Positions 1 through 34,587 of a stretch of DNA of 64,000 nucleotides are shown here, one piece after another. The stretch's first letter is position 1. Each line of letters opens with the position of its first letter. The DNA comes from Tenrec ecaudatus (lineage: Eukaryota; Chordata; Mammalia; Afrosoricida; Tenrecidae), in NCBI RefSeq assembly GCF_050624435.1, contig NC_134538.1, positions 124,850,937 to 124,914,936 of the forward strand, read 5' to 3'. The notes below the pieces were generated by a model. That model ran no database searches. It had not been told where the DNA came from and saw nothing but the letters and a program-made list of their open reading frames with translations. The translations under genes and the position numbers were made by a program.

Positions 1-29
1 AAATGCAAGTGGCCCCCAGACCCTACAAG

Positions 30-225
30 TCTTTTGTTTTAATTATTTTGAGGCTCATACAACTCTTATCACAATCCATACATACATCCATTGTGTAAAG
101 CACATTTGTACATTCTTTGCCATCATCATTCTCAAAACATTTTATCTCCACGTAAGCCCCTGGCATCAGCTCATTTTCCCCCTTCCTCCTGGCTCCTTCC
201 TTCATGAACCCTTGAAAATTGATAT
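30..225 (-). mobile_element. LINE-1 3' end fragment
   Basis: Read on the minus strand this is the family's 3' tail (tgtgctttacacaatggatg, then tatggattgtgataagagtt) seen complete at 1504-1681 and 29818-29997. It is truncated and diverged. Confidence 0.7.
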
Positions 226-589
226 GTAAACTGGTCGACAAATAGCTTTTGAGCACCTCCAGTGTGCCAGACACCTTCCTTGCCCTGGCAACCCATTGCT
301 GTAAAGACTGCAGTAGCCAAGAAAATCCTCTGGGGCAGTTCTACTCTGTCATGCGGAGTCCACTCCATGGAAGGCAAAGGCTGTGTTTCATTAGTACGTG
401 CCTATCAGATGACAAGTTCAATGCGAATAAAACACTGAAACGGCAAATGTTTTGTTGCATATAAAGAGGGAGCTTCAAAAAGTTCATTGAAGGAATGGAA
501 TTAAAAGATAATAGTGTTTCCCTTGTTATTTGGAAGTTAGGCGGTGTTTTCATTGGCTTGTTTGTCCCTCTGCTTGCAAGTACCATCCA

Positions 590-655
590 GGGGTTATGCT
601 AACCAACCACTGTGCCTGGCACATAGTTGCTTAATAAATATTAACAACAACAAAA
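590..655 (+). mobile_element. L2 LINE 3' end fragment
   Basis: Contains the typical L2 terminus motif gtgcctggcacatagttgct followed by taataaatatt. A short, ancient mammalian LINE tail. Confidence 0.55.
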
Positions 656-1194
656 CATAGTGGATTTTTTCTATGAAATTTTTGAAGTCCCCTTGTGTTT
701 ACTATCCCACCCCCCAAGTTTTCAAAAGAATTGCTGAATTAATAAATTTGGATGTCAACTACTTGACTGAATTTAGTCGGCCTATCCCTCTCCTTCTCAC
801 TATGGGCAATACAGTGTGACTTTGGAAAGACTCCACAAGGGTATCCCGGGGGTCAACAGAAAATTAGAGACTTGATAGCCCTATGTTTTCTGAATGAAAA
901 CAGCAGTCTGACAATGAGCTGAATGTCTGAAAAAGGAAACGTCTAAAAAATTGCTTCCTAGGAGCAGCTCCTACAGCTCTCAGCACAGGGGCGAGTCAGG
1001 AGTCTGTGCAGGTAAATTTCAGCAGGTACAAGAGGCACCTCCATTCCCTTCCAGCACATTCCCTGGGGAAGACTCTTCTGGTCCCCAGCCTCAGAAGGGT
1101 GGCTCCTAATTCGGGAAATGTACAGAAAACAAAGTACCTGTAGCAGGCTCACAAGAGGAAGTGGTGTGTGTTCTGTCCTACCGCCTAGTTCTCT

Positions 1195-1750
1195 GCATAG
1201 CACTTGGGGTCTTAAGAGCTTGCAAGGCACTGGAGCAACGAAAGGCCTGGCTAAGGGCCATGAAACCATAAGAACTGAATGGGACCAGGCTACTCTTACT
1301 GAACATATTGGTCAAAGTTTCTACATTAGAATCCTGACCAAAAGCAGTAAAATGCAGAACAGATTTTCAGATTCTTATGGACTCTATCTAGACTTCTGGA
1401 GCCATGGAATGTGGAAGGAACCATGATCCAACTGAAACTATTGGGATCCTATTGATCTCCTATTGAGGTCATCGTGAAACGTTAAACCAAGAATATCCCC
1501 TAAGGAGGGTGCAGGGAGGGTAAAAAAAAGAAAGAAAAATGAGGAGCTAATTCCAGGAGCCCAAGCGGAAAGCAAGTGTTTTGAGAATGAGGACAACGAA
1601 CATATAAGTGTGCTTTACACAACTGACATATGTATGGATTGTGATGAGTTGGATGAGCCCCAATAAAATGATTTTAAAAAGAAGAATATCCCCTAAAGTA
1701 TTCTTGAAACCATAAAGTAAACCAAGTCGGGTTAAACCAGTGTCCACTTT
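1195..1750 (+). mobile_element. Older LINE-1 3' UTR, interrupted by a younger LINE insertion
   Basis: The stretch ggggtcttaagagcttgcaa also occurs in the larger L1 at 21.5 kb. The copy runs to about 1503, is interrupted by the insertion at 1504-1681, and resumes at 1682. The outer limits are approximate. Confidence 0.6.
1504..1681 (+). mobile_element. 5'-truncated young LINE-1 insertion with a perfect 15-bp TSD
   Basis: Only the last about 180 bp of the element is present, ending ccccaataaaatgatttt plus an A-tail. The target duplication aagaatatcccctaa stands at 1489-1503 and 1682-1696 without mismatch. Perfect duplications and the A-tail show recent LINE-machinery insertion. Confidence 0.9.
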
Positions 1751-2340
1751 TGAAGAGTAAAGGTCTCCCTGAACAGCACGCTCTGTTGAAGATGTACATG
1801 GGACCGCCTGGACAGACGGGTACCCGAGGGGGCGGTGAATGCAAGCTAACGGGGAGGAACTCCGGAGGGCGGGAATGGCTGCACGGCTCGGAAGATCTCA
1901 CCAGTGTCATGACACGATACGTGCAGAAACTGCCGCACGTATTCCAGACGACAACAAAATGAATAAAATGTCGAAAACAGAAACAGCGATGAGAGGATGC
2001 AGGACTAAAAGCACGTGGGCTGGACGATGTGCACTACACGCCGTAGGGGCAAGGCCAATCTTCCTTTCCGGCCCGAGCTCGGAGAAGAGTTGGAGGCTCT
2101 GGCAGGGAACGGGAGTGACAGCGCCGCAGGGGGCCGGAAGCGCGCGCACCCCGGACAGCTCGCACGCGAAGCGGGGCCAAAGCGCAGGACCCGGCGGGCT
2201 CCGGCCGCGCTCCGCGGGCTCAGCTCGTAATGGAGGCGCCGCGGGCTCGGAAGCCCGGGCCGGGACACAAGCCCAGTCCGCGCGGCCTCACGGGGCGGGG
2301 CCCCGGGGCTGCACCCGGAGCCCGGCGGCCGCGCACTTAC

Positions 2341-2480
2341 CCGAAGCCTGGGAGCGCGGCGCAGCGCGACCGGAGCGGCGAGGGGGCGGGCGCACCGCCC
2401 GGGGGCTCACTCGGAAGAAGGGGCTGCAAAGGCGAAGGAGCTTAAGCAGCGCCGTCCGCGCCTCAGCTCCGAACGCTCCC
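2341..2480 (-). other. PUS7: Candidate PUS7 non-coding first exon (5' end approximate)
   Basis: On the minus strand the sequence reads GGCTTCGG|gtaagtgc, a near-ideal splice donor inside the CpG island, with the last exon base at 2341. The upstream limit is a guess. It would be a 5' UTR exon, with the coding exon to the left of this window. The identity is inferred from gene order. Confidence 0.4.
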
Positions 2481-2572
2481 AGCGGCCTTTGGCCGGGCTC
2501 GCACACATGCGGCGCACCGACGCGCCACGGCCCAGGAGGCCCCGCCCCGAGGCGGAGGCCACTTCACGCTGT

Positions 2573-2842
2573 CGGCCCCGCCCACCAGCCCCTCCTCCGG
2601 GGCGGAGCCCACCCTTCACCTCCGGCCCCGCCCACCAGTCCTCCTCCGGGGCGGAACCCACTCTTCACCTCCGTCCCCGCCCACCAGCCCCTCCTCCGGG
2701 GCGGAGCCCACCCTTCACCTCAGGCCCCGCCCACCAGTCCTCCTCCGGGGCGGAACTCACTCTTCACCTCCGGCCCCGCCCACCAGTCCCTCCTCCGGGG
2801 TGGAACCCACTCTTCATCTCCGGCCCCGCCCACCGGCCTGGC
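2573..2842. repeat. GC-box minisatellite, about 5.4 copies of a 50/49-bp unit
   Basis: Units start at 2573, 2623, 2672, 2722, 2771 and 2821 (the last partial), with lengths 50, 49, 50, 49, 50. Each carries ccccgcccaccag, a Sp1/KLF-type GC box, then tcctccggggcgga and a ttcac tract. Units 1 and 3 share agcccacccttcacctc and the insert agcccctcc; units 2 and 4 share agtcctcc. The array therefore grew as a 99-bp dimer. A degenerate unit precedes it at about 2538-2572. It lies at the edge of the probable PUS7 promoter. Confidence 0.92.
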
Positions 2843-2899
2843 CTGAGCCCCTTCCCAGCGAGTCTGCACTTGTTCGTGCATCCAGTGCCTTTGCCAGCT

Positions 2900-3780
2900 G
2901 AGAGGGGAGGAGCTCACGGTGGCCTGTTCACCCCAGGGCTTTCCTAAGACAAAGAGTGGATTTATGAGGACCAAAGTTCTTTAGCTAGCCTTTAGGTTTT
3001 CTACAGCAGCGATTGTCTCTTGTGAATGTAGCTTATTTCTGGCCCTTTTTTAACGTCTTCCACCATGTAAACCTCAAAACCCACGGTCAGCAAGTCCGTG
3101 ACAGTATAGTGAGTGACCCTTTATAGAGTGTGGGGGCTGTAAGTATTTACGGGAGCAGATAAGATCATCTGCTGCACAGCGGCTGGTGGTCCAATACTTC
3201 TCCTGGCAGCGCCGCCAGTTAGCTTAATGAAGAGAATCACTTCAGTCACTTGTGAAAACTCCGTCAATTCCAGCAGATCCAAGAGCATCATTTCCCTCTG
3301 CTCCAGTTTATCCCTCCCGCTAGACAGGATCCCATCTGGAAGCCTAATTATAGCAAGTTCATTCAACTTGTTAAGAAAATTAAAATTAATTGCTTTCCCT
3401 ATGTCCTACAAGAAGCTCGTGCTTCCTGACCAAATCCCATCCCTGGCAGTTTTTACAGATTTACTATTTTGCCAAATTTCAACCCTGAGTAAACAACCCA
3501 TATCTTAAGGCCTTATGTTTCTTCTAGACTTTGTTTTATAAGCTGGGTTTGAAATGTCTAGAGATCTGGTCCACACCATCACAGGTAATTTGCACAGCTT
3601 GGTGAGGTTCTATATTGCTTTCCTCCGAGATTATTCACCTCAGTTAAGTACCGCTGATGCTGTTCTGTCCTTAGCCCTTGTCCTGTCACATATCTTGGGC
3701 TATGAATCATCTACAGGTTCACATTCTAAAGACAGACAGCTGCAGTGATTTTCACCACAGCCGTGCAGTAATCATTCACT
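2900..3780. other. Intergenic DNA, nothing recognised
   Basis: Moderately AT-rich sequence between the CpG island and the first SINE. No convincing exon, RNA gene or repeat was seen; the short open frames have no recognisable content. Confidence 0.5.
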
Positions 3781-3785
3781 GTCGA

Positions 3786-3962
3786 ACTCGTTGGTGGTGT
3801 AGTGGTTCTGCATTGGACCATAACAGCAGTTTGAAACCAGCAGCTGCTCTGTGGAAGATGGGTTTTCTACTCTCATAAAGAGTTATAGCCTCAGAAACTC
3901 ACAAGGGCAGTTCTATCATTTCACTATGCATTAGCATCGACTTGATGGCAGGGAGTGAGTAT
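3786..3962 (+). mobile_element. AfroSINE-type tRNA-derived SINE
   Basis: Head ttggtggtgtagtggttctg (A-box region), degenerate B-box gtttgaaaccagc, middle taaagagttatagcctcaga and tail cgacttgatggcag. Nearly full length. Confidence 0.85.
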
Positions 3963-4052
3963 TGTAGAAAATTAACTTCCCTGAGATGGTAGCCCAATTC
4001 CTCACAGATGCCTACAGAGCAATGGTTCTCTCTCTCTCTCTCTTTTTTAGAG

Positions 4053-4537
4053 CAGTGGTGCTCAACCTTCCTCATGCCGGGACCCTTTCAGACAGTTCCT
4101 CATGTGGTGGTGATCCCCAACCATAAAATTATTTTCGTTGCTACTTCATAACTGTCATTTTGCTACTGTTATGAATCATCTTGTAAATATCTGGTATGCA
4201 GGATGTATTTTCATTGTGACCAATTGAACATAATTAAAGCATAGTAATTAACCACAAAAACAATATGTAATTATATATTGTGAAATAGTTTATTTCTAAT
4301 TACAAAGAAATGAAATTTTTTCTTGAAGCATGGTGCAGCATGGGTAACAGTCTTCACGCTGGGTACTCGTATGTGGGTATATCTGCATGTGGGCAGGCCC
4401 TCCTGGAGATGGATAAAGGAGCAGTGTCTCAGTTCCTAGGACCATCAGAAATGTGTTTTCCAATAGTCTTAGGGAACCCCTGTGAAAGGGTCGTTTGAGC
4501 CTCAAAGGGGTCTCGACCCACAGGTTGAGAACCGCTG
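4053..4537 (+). mobile_element. SPIN-type non-autonomous hAT transposon, complete with termini
   Basis: Terminal inverted repeats: CAGTGGTGCTCAACC at the left and its near-complement ggttgagaaccgctg at the right. Flanking 8-bp duplications are ttttagag (4045-4052) and ctctagag (4538-4545), 6 of 8 matching. The interior has the family hallmarks cctcatgccg..gaccctttcag, ccataaaattattttcgttg and, near the right end, gtgaaagggtcgtttg. The TIR plus 8-bp TSD define hAT; the terminal sequence is that of the horizontally spread SPIN family. No transposase frame. Confidence 0.88.
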
Positions 4538-5504
4538 CTCTAGAGGAAAGCCTGTCACTCAGATATGGTCATTAGCTGAGTCTATGATCAACACATACCC
4601 ATTTGCATTTCAGCCTAAAGTGCCTTTCACAAGGTCCAAGTGAAACATGCATTTTCAGTTTCCCAAAATGGGCTTTCTTGACTTTAACAGGTAAAATAAT
4701 AAAGAAGTGTTGAAAGTCCTTCCCTCATCCCAATTCTCTCTAGTAAGCACTTAGCGGTTGAATATTCTCTTTGCCCTAAGAATTCAGCATAGCAAGGGTC
4801 TAACACATAGTATAGGTTGCTAACTGCCTTTTGTGTGAAATCTGTCTCTTCTTTCTTCTTATTATTGGGTGTTATCTCCTCCTAAGACAAAGTTCCCCAC
4901 TCAGCTGATGGTACTCCATTGTTCTCAGTGCTCCCACAGTCATTGCAAACACTTCTGTGGTTAAACCCACCACACTAATTTTAAATGATTTATTTTCACA
5001 TTTATTTCCTTTATCAGAAAGTGAATTCTTCAGAATTCACTAAAATTTTGGGTTTAGGGTAATCTCTTCCCCTCTTAACTTTGATTATAGTTCTTCTTGC
5101 CTGTGATGTAGAAACCTTATTAGGCTTGCACTAAAACAGCAGGGACTGCTTCTTCCATTTTCTCTCACCTGTTATTCCTCTTCAAAGGCTGCCAGTTTAC
5201 TTTCTTTAACGGATTTTTTCCCGTTTCCCATTATTTCTCTATATAACTTGCTCGTGTTGTTATTTTTACCCTTGTCGGCATTACTACTGGCTTCATTTAA
5301 TGGAAAATGAGGCTCTAGCTCTCCCTCCTCAATCTGCTCAGCAGGTAGCTATATTGTGCCTTTTTCTAGATTTGCGTTTGTTTCATTGTGTCTAGGCAAA
5401 TATTATTCATATCTTAGGCAAGTAGTAAACTGTGATTACTTCTCTTTTCCTGTAAAGTTTTTTTTTTCTTTCTTCTCTTACAAAAACAAACCCCACAAGG
5501 GCTG

Positions 5505-5697
5505 TGGGGGAGTTGGTTCCTACCCCATGATTGGACAGAATAGAACCACCTCACCCTCACTAGATTTCCAAGGCTGTAAACCTTGACAAAAGTGCACCAT
5601 GGCCTCGTCTTTCTCCTGAGGAGAGGCTGATGGGTTCAAACTACCAACCTCTGGTTGGCAATGAAACACTTAACCACTGCCCCGTCAGGGCTCTTCC
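5505..5697 (-). mobile_element. AfroSINE-type SINE
   Basis: Minus-strand copy: its 5' end is the complement of ccgtcagggctctt near 5690, and the body reads ttggacagaatagaacc on the plus strand. Diverged but nearly full length. Confidence 0.75.
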
Positions 5698-5711
5698 TTT
5701 TGTTTCTATTA

Positions 5712-5912
5712 AAAATCACTGCAGTGCATTCGATTCAGACTTACAGGGAACCGATGGGACAGAGTAGAATTGCCTCACAAGTCCTGAGACTGTAAATTAT
5801 CACAGAGCTGAGCCTCATCTGTCTCCTGAAGAGTAGCTCATGGTTTTGAACTACCAACCTTTAGGTTAGCAGCTCTCTGTTTAATCCATTGCCACCAAGG
5901 TCCTTTTGTTCT
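5712..5912 (-). mobile_element. AfroSINE-type SINE
   Basis: A second minus-strand copy directly beside the previous one (ttgccaccaaggtccttt at its 5' end). The two sit head to tail. Confidence 0.75.
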
Positions 5913-5935
5913 CCTGATAGCTAGTACTCCTTTTA

Positions 5936-6082
5936 TGGAGCCCTGGTGCCGTAGTGGTTAGTGACGCTTTGGACAGCACCCCGAAAGGTCTGCAGTTGGA
6001 AGCCACCATCTGGAAGAAAGGACCTAGTTAGAAACCCACAGGGGTCACTCGGAGTCAGCATCGACACAATGGCACTGAGTAC
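5936..6082 (+). mobile_element. AfroSINE-type SINE, internally shortened
   Basis: Head ggagccctggtgccgtagtg and tail gtcagcatcgacacaatggc are clear; part of the middle is missing. Confidence 0.8.
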
Positions 6083-6599
6083 TAAGCATTTTATTTTGGT
6101 TTATTTATTCATCCTTAAGGCAAACCCAACTTGTCCAATTGTATCAATCTCCCACTTAAGAGGTTCAGCTACAAAAAGGGGCGCATCAGTTTCATCCTTC
6201 TGACCTGCGTCTATCTCTGCCGACTACGCATGAGTGGGTAGGGCCTCCCACTACACTTTTCTCTGGCGTTGTATCTTCTGTTTTTTCCTTTCCTGGTCGA
6301 TTCTCAACCCAGAGGAGCACAACTCCAGTAGCTTCCTGAGAAGGAGAAGTAAATGAAATGTAAAATTTTTAGTTATTAAACGCCTGAACATATCTTTAAC
6401 TCCAAACTTAAGCGAGAGTTTATTAACCAAGCATAGAATTCTGGTTTAAAATAAACGTCCATTTAAGATAGGAAGAGATTTCTCCATTATCTTGTAGCTT
6501 CCTTTGTTACTGTTGAAATTCCAAATATATATTGATTATTGATTCTTGACCTTTTGTGTTTTTCTCTCTCAAAGCTTGGACTATGTTTTGCCTCCTGCG

Positions 6600-6720
6600 T
6601 CCTGCAACTTGGTGAGATTTGCAGTCTCAGGAACCCTGTGGGGGCAGTCCTGCTCTGTCCTGTGGGATCATTGTGAACCGGCCTCTCACTGGGCCCTGGC
6701 AATGTGGAAATCCCTGCAGA
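6600..6720 (+). mobile_element. AfroSINE 3' half
   Basis: Contains ggcagtcctgctctgtcctg and gtgggatcattgtgaa, the conserved 3' half; the head is absent or too diverged. Confidence 0.5.
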
Positions 6721-6739
6721 TCAACCTGGTGAAATGTTC

Positions 6740-7800
6740 TTGAGTTATTTTGCTGATGATTCCCTCTTTCCTAATTGTTTCAATTCTGTTTTGAAACTCT
6801 TGTTTTTTGATGTTGGACCTCTTGGACTGGGTCATTAGCTTATTACCTTTTCTCCCCCCTTTTATTTTTTTTAAAATTTCTTTGTCCTTTTGTTTCTCCC
6901 ACCCCAGACCCCAGGATATTTCCCATTTCGTTACCATCTCCTTTATTGAACTTTTTATTGCTGTTACCATATATGATTATGTGGACATATATTGGGGGTG
7001 GGGCTCTGATTCCTCTTTATATAGCATCCTGGTCTCGTTTTTATGGTTGCAGTGGTATCTCCTTTGTCTGAGGACTGATAACTTTTTTAAGTTTTCTCTC
7101 ACACTGTTCCCCATTCACAGTGTAAGAGTGGTTTGGTTCCTCTGAGGATTGCGCCCCTCCAGGTCCCCGGTTTGTTTTGGTTTCTCCTATGCTGTTTCTG
7201 TTCGCCTTGTTAAGTCAGTTCACAGCGCTGCTGGGTAGAACTGCCCCAATGGGTTTTCTAATCTGTGCTTCACCCAATCCCATCGCCCAGAGCAGCTGCT
7301 GGGTTCCCACTACTAACCTTCCAGTTCAAAGCCAAGGGCTTCACTCTTGTGCTCCTAGGGCTCCTTAGGAAGGACTCAGATCCTTGGGTTCTCTCCCCAC
7401 CGACCCCCTTCCTCCTTCTGACCTGGACAAATTACACAGAGATGCTGAGTCGCCTTGCTCCGCTCAGCTAGCAGGACGCTGACACCGGAACGACACGCAC
7501 GTCCCCGGCAGGAAATTGAAGGGTCATCTCTTGGGAATAGGGCCAGTCTTAAAAAGAAAGGTCCAAAGATGCCAACACTGGAAATTCTGCGACTAAACAG
7601 CCCAACTGTGCAACCTCATTTTGTTGGGTTACTTTGAAGCTCAAACTCAACAAGCTCCCTTGTGCTCTCAGAGTATCTGAGCATGTTCCTGATTCCCTGT
7701 GTTCTTAAATGCACGCAGAAAATCAAGGATATCATTTTAAGTAAACATACTTGAACTTATGGTGGTGAGAGGCATTCCAAGCACACAATCAAGTATCCCC
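6740..7800. other. RINT1 upstream intergenic DNA
   Basis: T-rich and unremarkable. A possible minus-strand SINE remnant lies near 7205-7350 (gtagaactgccccaatgggt). No exon signal was seen before the CpG-rich RINT1 promoter. Confidence 0.4.
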
Positions 7801-8100
7801 ATGCAGTGGAGGGGCCTCTAGCGTGGTTGAGAAGTCTCCCGGCTCTCCTCTGGAGGCCCCGCCAGGAGCTGCAGATCCACCCCCGACCAGCAGGGGGAGC
7901 CCTAGCGCACGGCCAGCGGCTGCGCGGACAGGGCCTCTCTGGGTTGAGAGGAAAAGACCAGCGAGACGGGTAGAGGAAGTCGCAGTGGCGATCAGCCCCG
8001 TAGCTGCCAAGCTGACAGTGTCTCTGTCATCGCTGGTGGTTGCAGAACTACACAAGCCACGCTGGCTGCTCATGGAGCTGAGGACGCGCGCACGGGCGGG

Positions 8101-32650
<24,550 letters not shown>

Positions 32651-32957
32651 TACAAGTCTTTCAAGAAGTACTTTTTGGCTTTTTTTTTTTTTTTAAATAA
32701 GAAGAGGAAGCCAGTTGGATTTCCAGTGATAGGATGACACTGTATCAATGAGACTGGACAACTGAAAACTTGATTGACTCATTTAATATTAGAATGCCGA
32801 CTTTAGGTGGTAGTGAATGATGATATTAAATCTTGAAACCGCCTGTTCCTAAGAAAACAAAAACATAATATTCAGAAATGATGAAAACTTAGTAATCCCA
32901 CTTACCAAAAAAAAGTGTGTGTGTGTCTATTGGAGAAGAAGATACAAGAGCACTGCT

Positions 32958-32963
32958 AATAAA
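32958..32963 (+). terminator. RINT1: Candidate RINT1 poly(A) signal
   Basis: An AATAAA hexamer about 310 bp after the RINT1 stop, the first canonical hexamer I see downstream in sequence with no recognised repeat. The real cleavage site cannot be fixed from sequence alone; AT-rich variants occur both before and after it. Confidence 0.4.
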
Positions 32964-34009
32964 TGATGACCAACTTTCACTATCCTTTGTTAATTAATGG
33001 AATTATCCGTTGTTAATTAATGGAGACCGCTGTGGGTAATCAGCTACAGCAAGTACCTTTCTTAAAGAATGCATGTTTGTCCTTGAGATTGCTGAGTCCA
33101 GTCTGGGAGTTCACTGCACTTTGGAAGGACAGACTCAAGTGGTGGCATGGGTGGGGTCAGCCTTCACTTCCCAGCAGGGCCCTCCCAGGCTGCCTGGGTC
33201 CATGCTCCATGCTGTGTGACAGTGGGCAGCAGCATCCCTTCTGGGATGAGCCATTTCAGGCCACCAGAGTGCTGTGCCTCACTCCTTTCCCTGGGGTAGG
33301 GAATGCAGGTGAACACTTTGTTTCATACTAGTCTAACTACTGATGAGCGTGAATAGCTGACATCTACTTTTTTTCTAACTTTTCCTGGGTCTTTTTATTT
33401 TTTTAACTTTTCCTGGGTCTTGAGAGCTATTTTAAGAATTGCTTGAGACTCTCTCTCTCTCACACTCAAAAAATTGAGAGAAAAAAAAAGAATTGCTTGA
33501 TTAATAAAGTCCTTAGAGTTAAATATTTATGTGGAATGAGTAAGATTCACTAGAGGTTTTGTGTATCTATTCTTTTTTTTGTATCTATTCTTATTCCAAA
33601 TTTTTTACCCTGGTGTAATGTTTAATTAGTACTTTTTTATGCTGTTCCACTCCAAATCTAGTTTCCATGTTTATGCCAGTTTACAACCTATATTGCTGAG
33701 AAAAATGCCCTTTGCACTAAATGACTTTGAGAGAATTCTATTACTTTGTGCTTTATGCATAGAGTTTTCAAACTAGTACTCAGAACTGAGCTTCTCTGGT
33801 AGCTCTGGCAGATGGGGGCTTTTCCACTCCCTCCTTTGAGACTTGCTGGGGTTTTCACTCAGGAAAGGACAGAGCTGCCTCTGGAATGTCATCTCCAACT
33901 TCAGCATTTTCTCCCTCATTTTCCCAGGCTTCCAAACCTCAAATCAAACCCAGTGACATGGACTCAGTTCCCACAGAGTGCCCCCATATGGGGTCTCTGA
34001 GATGTCAGT

Positions 34010-34126
34010 CTTTACAGGAGCAGGCAGCCTCACCTTCTCCTCATGAATCAGCTGGTGAGTTTGAACCACTGGCCTGGTGGTGAGCAGCCCAATGCCCAAC
34101 CTCTAGTGCCACCAGGGCTCCTCCCC
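34010..34126 (-). mobile_element. AfroSINE 5' half
   Basis: The plus strand ends with agtgccaccagggctcctcc, the complement of the SINE head. Confidence 0.75.
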
Positions 34127-34167
34127 AGGCTTGAAGGCTTCACTATTAGCCCTCTTTGTTCTCATTT

Positions 34168-34345
34168 AAGGAGCCCTGTGGGTAGAGTGTGCTACCCATT
34201 GACCTACCAACCCAAAGGTCAGACATCGCTCTGTGGCAGAAAGACGAGGCTCTCCACTCCCAGAAAGAGTTTGTCTCAGAAACCCCCGGGGCACTTCTCC
34301 TGTACTGTGAGGTCACTGTGAGCTGGAATGGACTTGATGGCGTGA
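34168..34345 (+). mobile_element. AfroSINE-type SINE
   Basis: Head aaggagccctgtgggtagag, then aaagacgaggctctccactc and gtgagctggaatggacttga. Confidence 0.82.
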
Positions 34346-34499
34346 GTGTTCCGAGTTGTTCTTATTTTCGAGCCAGCTAAAAGCTTTATGGGAATGAGAA
34401 ATTTCTCTTTAAAGATAGGCGCCTTTGTTCTAAAATGTAGTACTTTAACTTAAAAATCATCACATATTAAAATGACTACTCATTCAGAAATGAACTTAC

Positions 34500-34587
34500 A
34501 CCTCCTTCTTGAATTTCTCCAAGGTTACTACATGACCATCATCTTTTAAAACTTCTTTTTCATTGTACAGACCCAACGTTTTTAGGG
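34500..34587 (-). CDS. EFCAB10: EFCAB10 coding exon 3 (residues 92-120)
   Basis: The acceptor ttaatag precedes CCCTAAAAACG. Encodes ALKTLGLYNEKEVLKDDGHV then VTLEKFKKE, and ends GT before the donor gtaagt. Corresponds to human ALKTLGL..DDGHIITLDKF. Confidence 0.9.

Larger units (their letters stand above)
1990..2860 (-). promoter_or_regulatory. PUS7: CpG island, probable PUS7 promoter
   Basis: This is one of the two most CpG-dense stretches of the window, with many GC boxes (ccccgccc, ggggcggggc). In human, PUS7 starts on the opposite strand from RINT1 a few kb upstream of it, so an island 5-6 kb before the RINT1 start fits the PUS7 promoter. No PUS7 coding exon is visible, so the assignment rests on gene order plus the minus-strand splice donor near 2340. 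The long open frame read on the plus strand across the island is a GC-composition artefact. Confidence 0.6.
32965..34490. other. Gap between convergent RINT1 and EFCAB10
   Basis: AT-rich sequence with small local duplications (for example cttttcctgggtctt twice at 33.38-33.42 kb) and two SINEs near 34.0-34.35 kb. The last EFCAB10 exon (about 7-11 residues) should lie here or inside the RINT1 end, but I could not recognise it. Confidence 0.6.

Noticed and set aside
1839-2846. 335-codon plus-strand open frame over the CpG island
   Set aside because: It runs through the minisatellite, and its composition (Ala/Gly/Pro/Arg) is what GC-rich DNA gives. No family resemblance, and the island fits a promoter.
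3786-3870. tRNA gene suggested by A- and B-box motifs in SINE heads
   Set aside because: The boxes belong to a tRNA-derived SINE; no cloverleaf with paired acceptor stem is kept, and the same head recurs dozens of times.
33590-33620. Candidate last EFCAB10 exon (KIW-like codons on the minus strand)
   Set aside because: A stop codon precedes it in frame and no acceptor stands nearby; chance match in AT-rich DNA.
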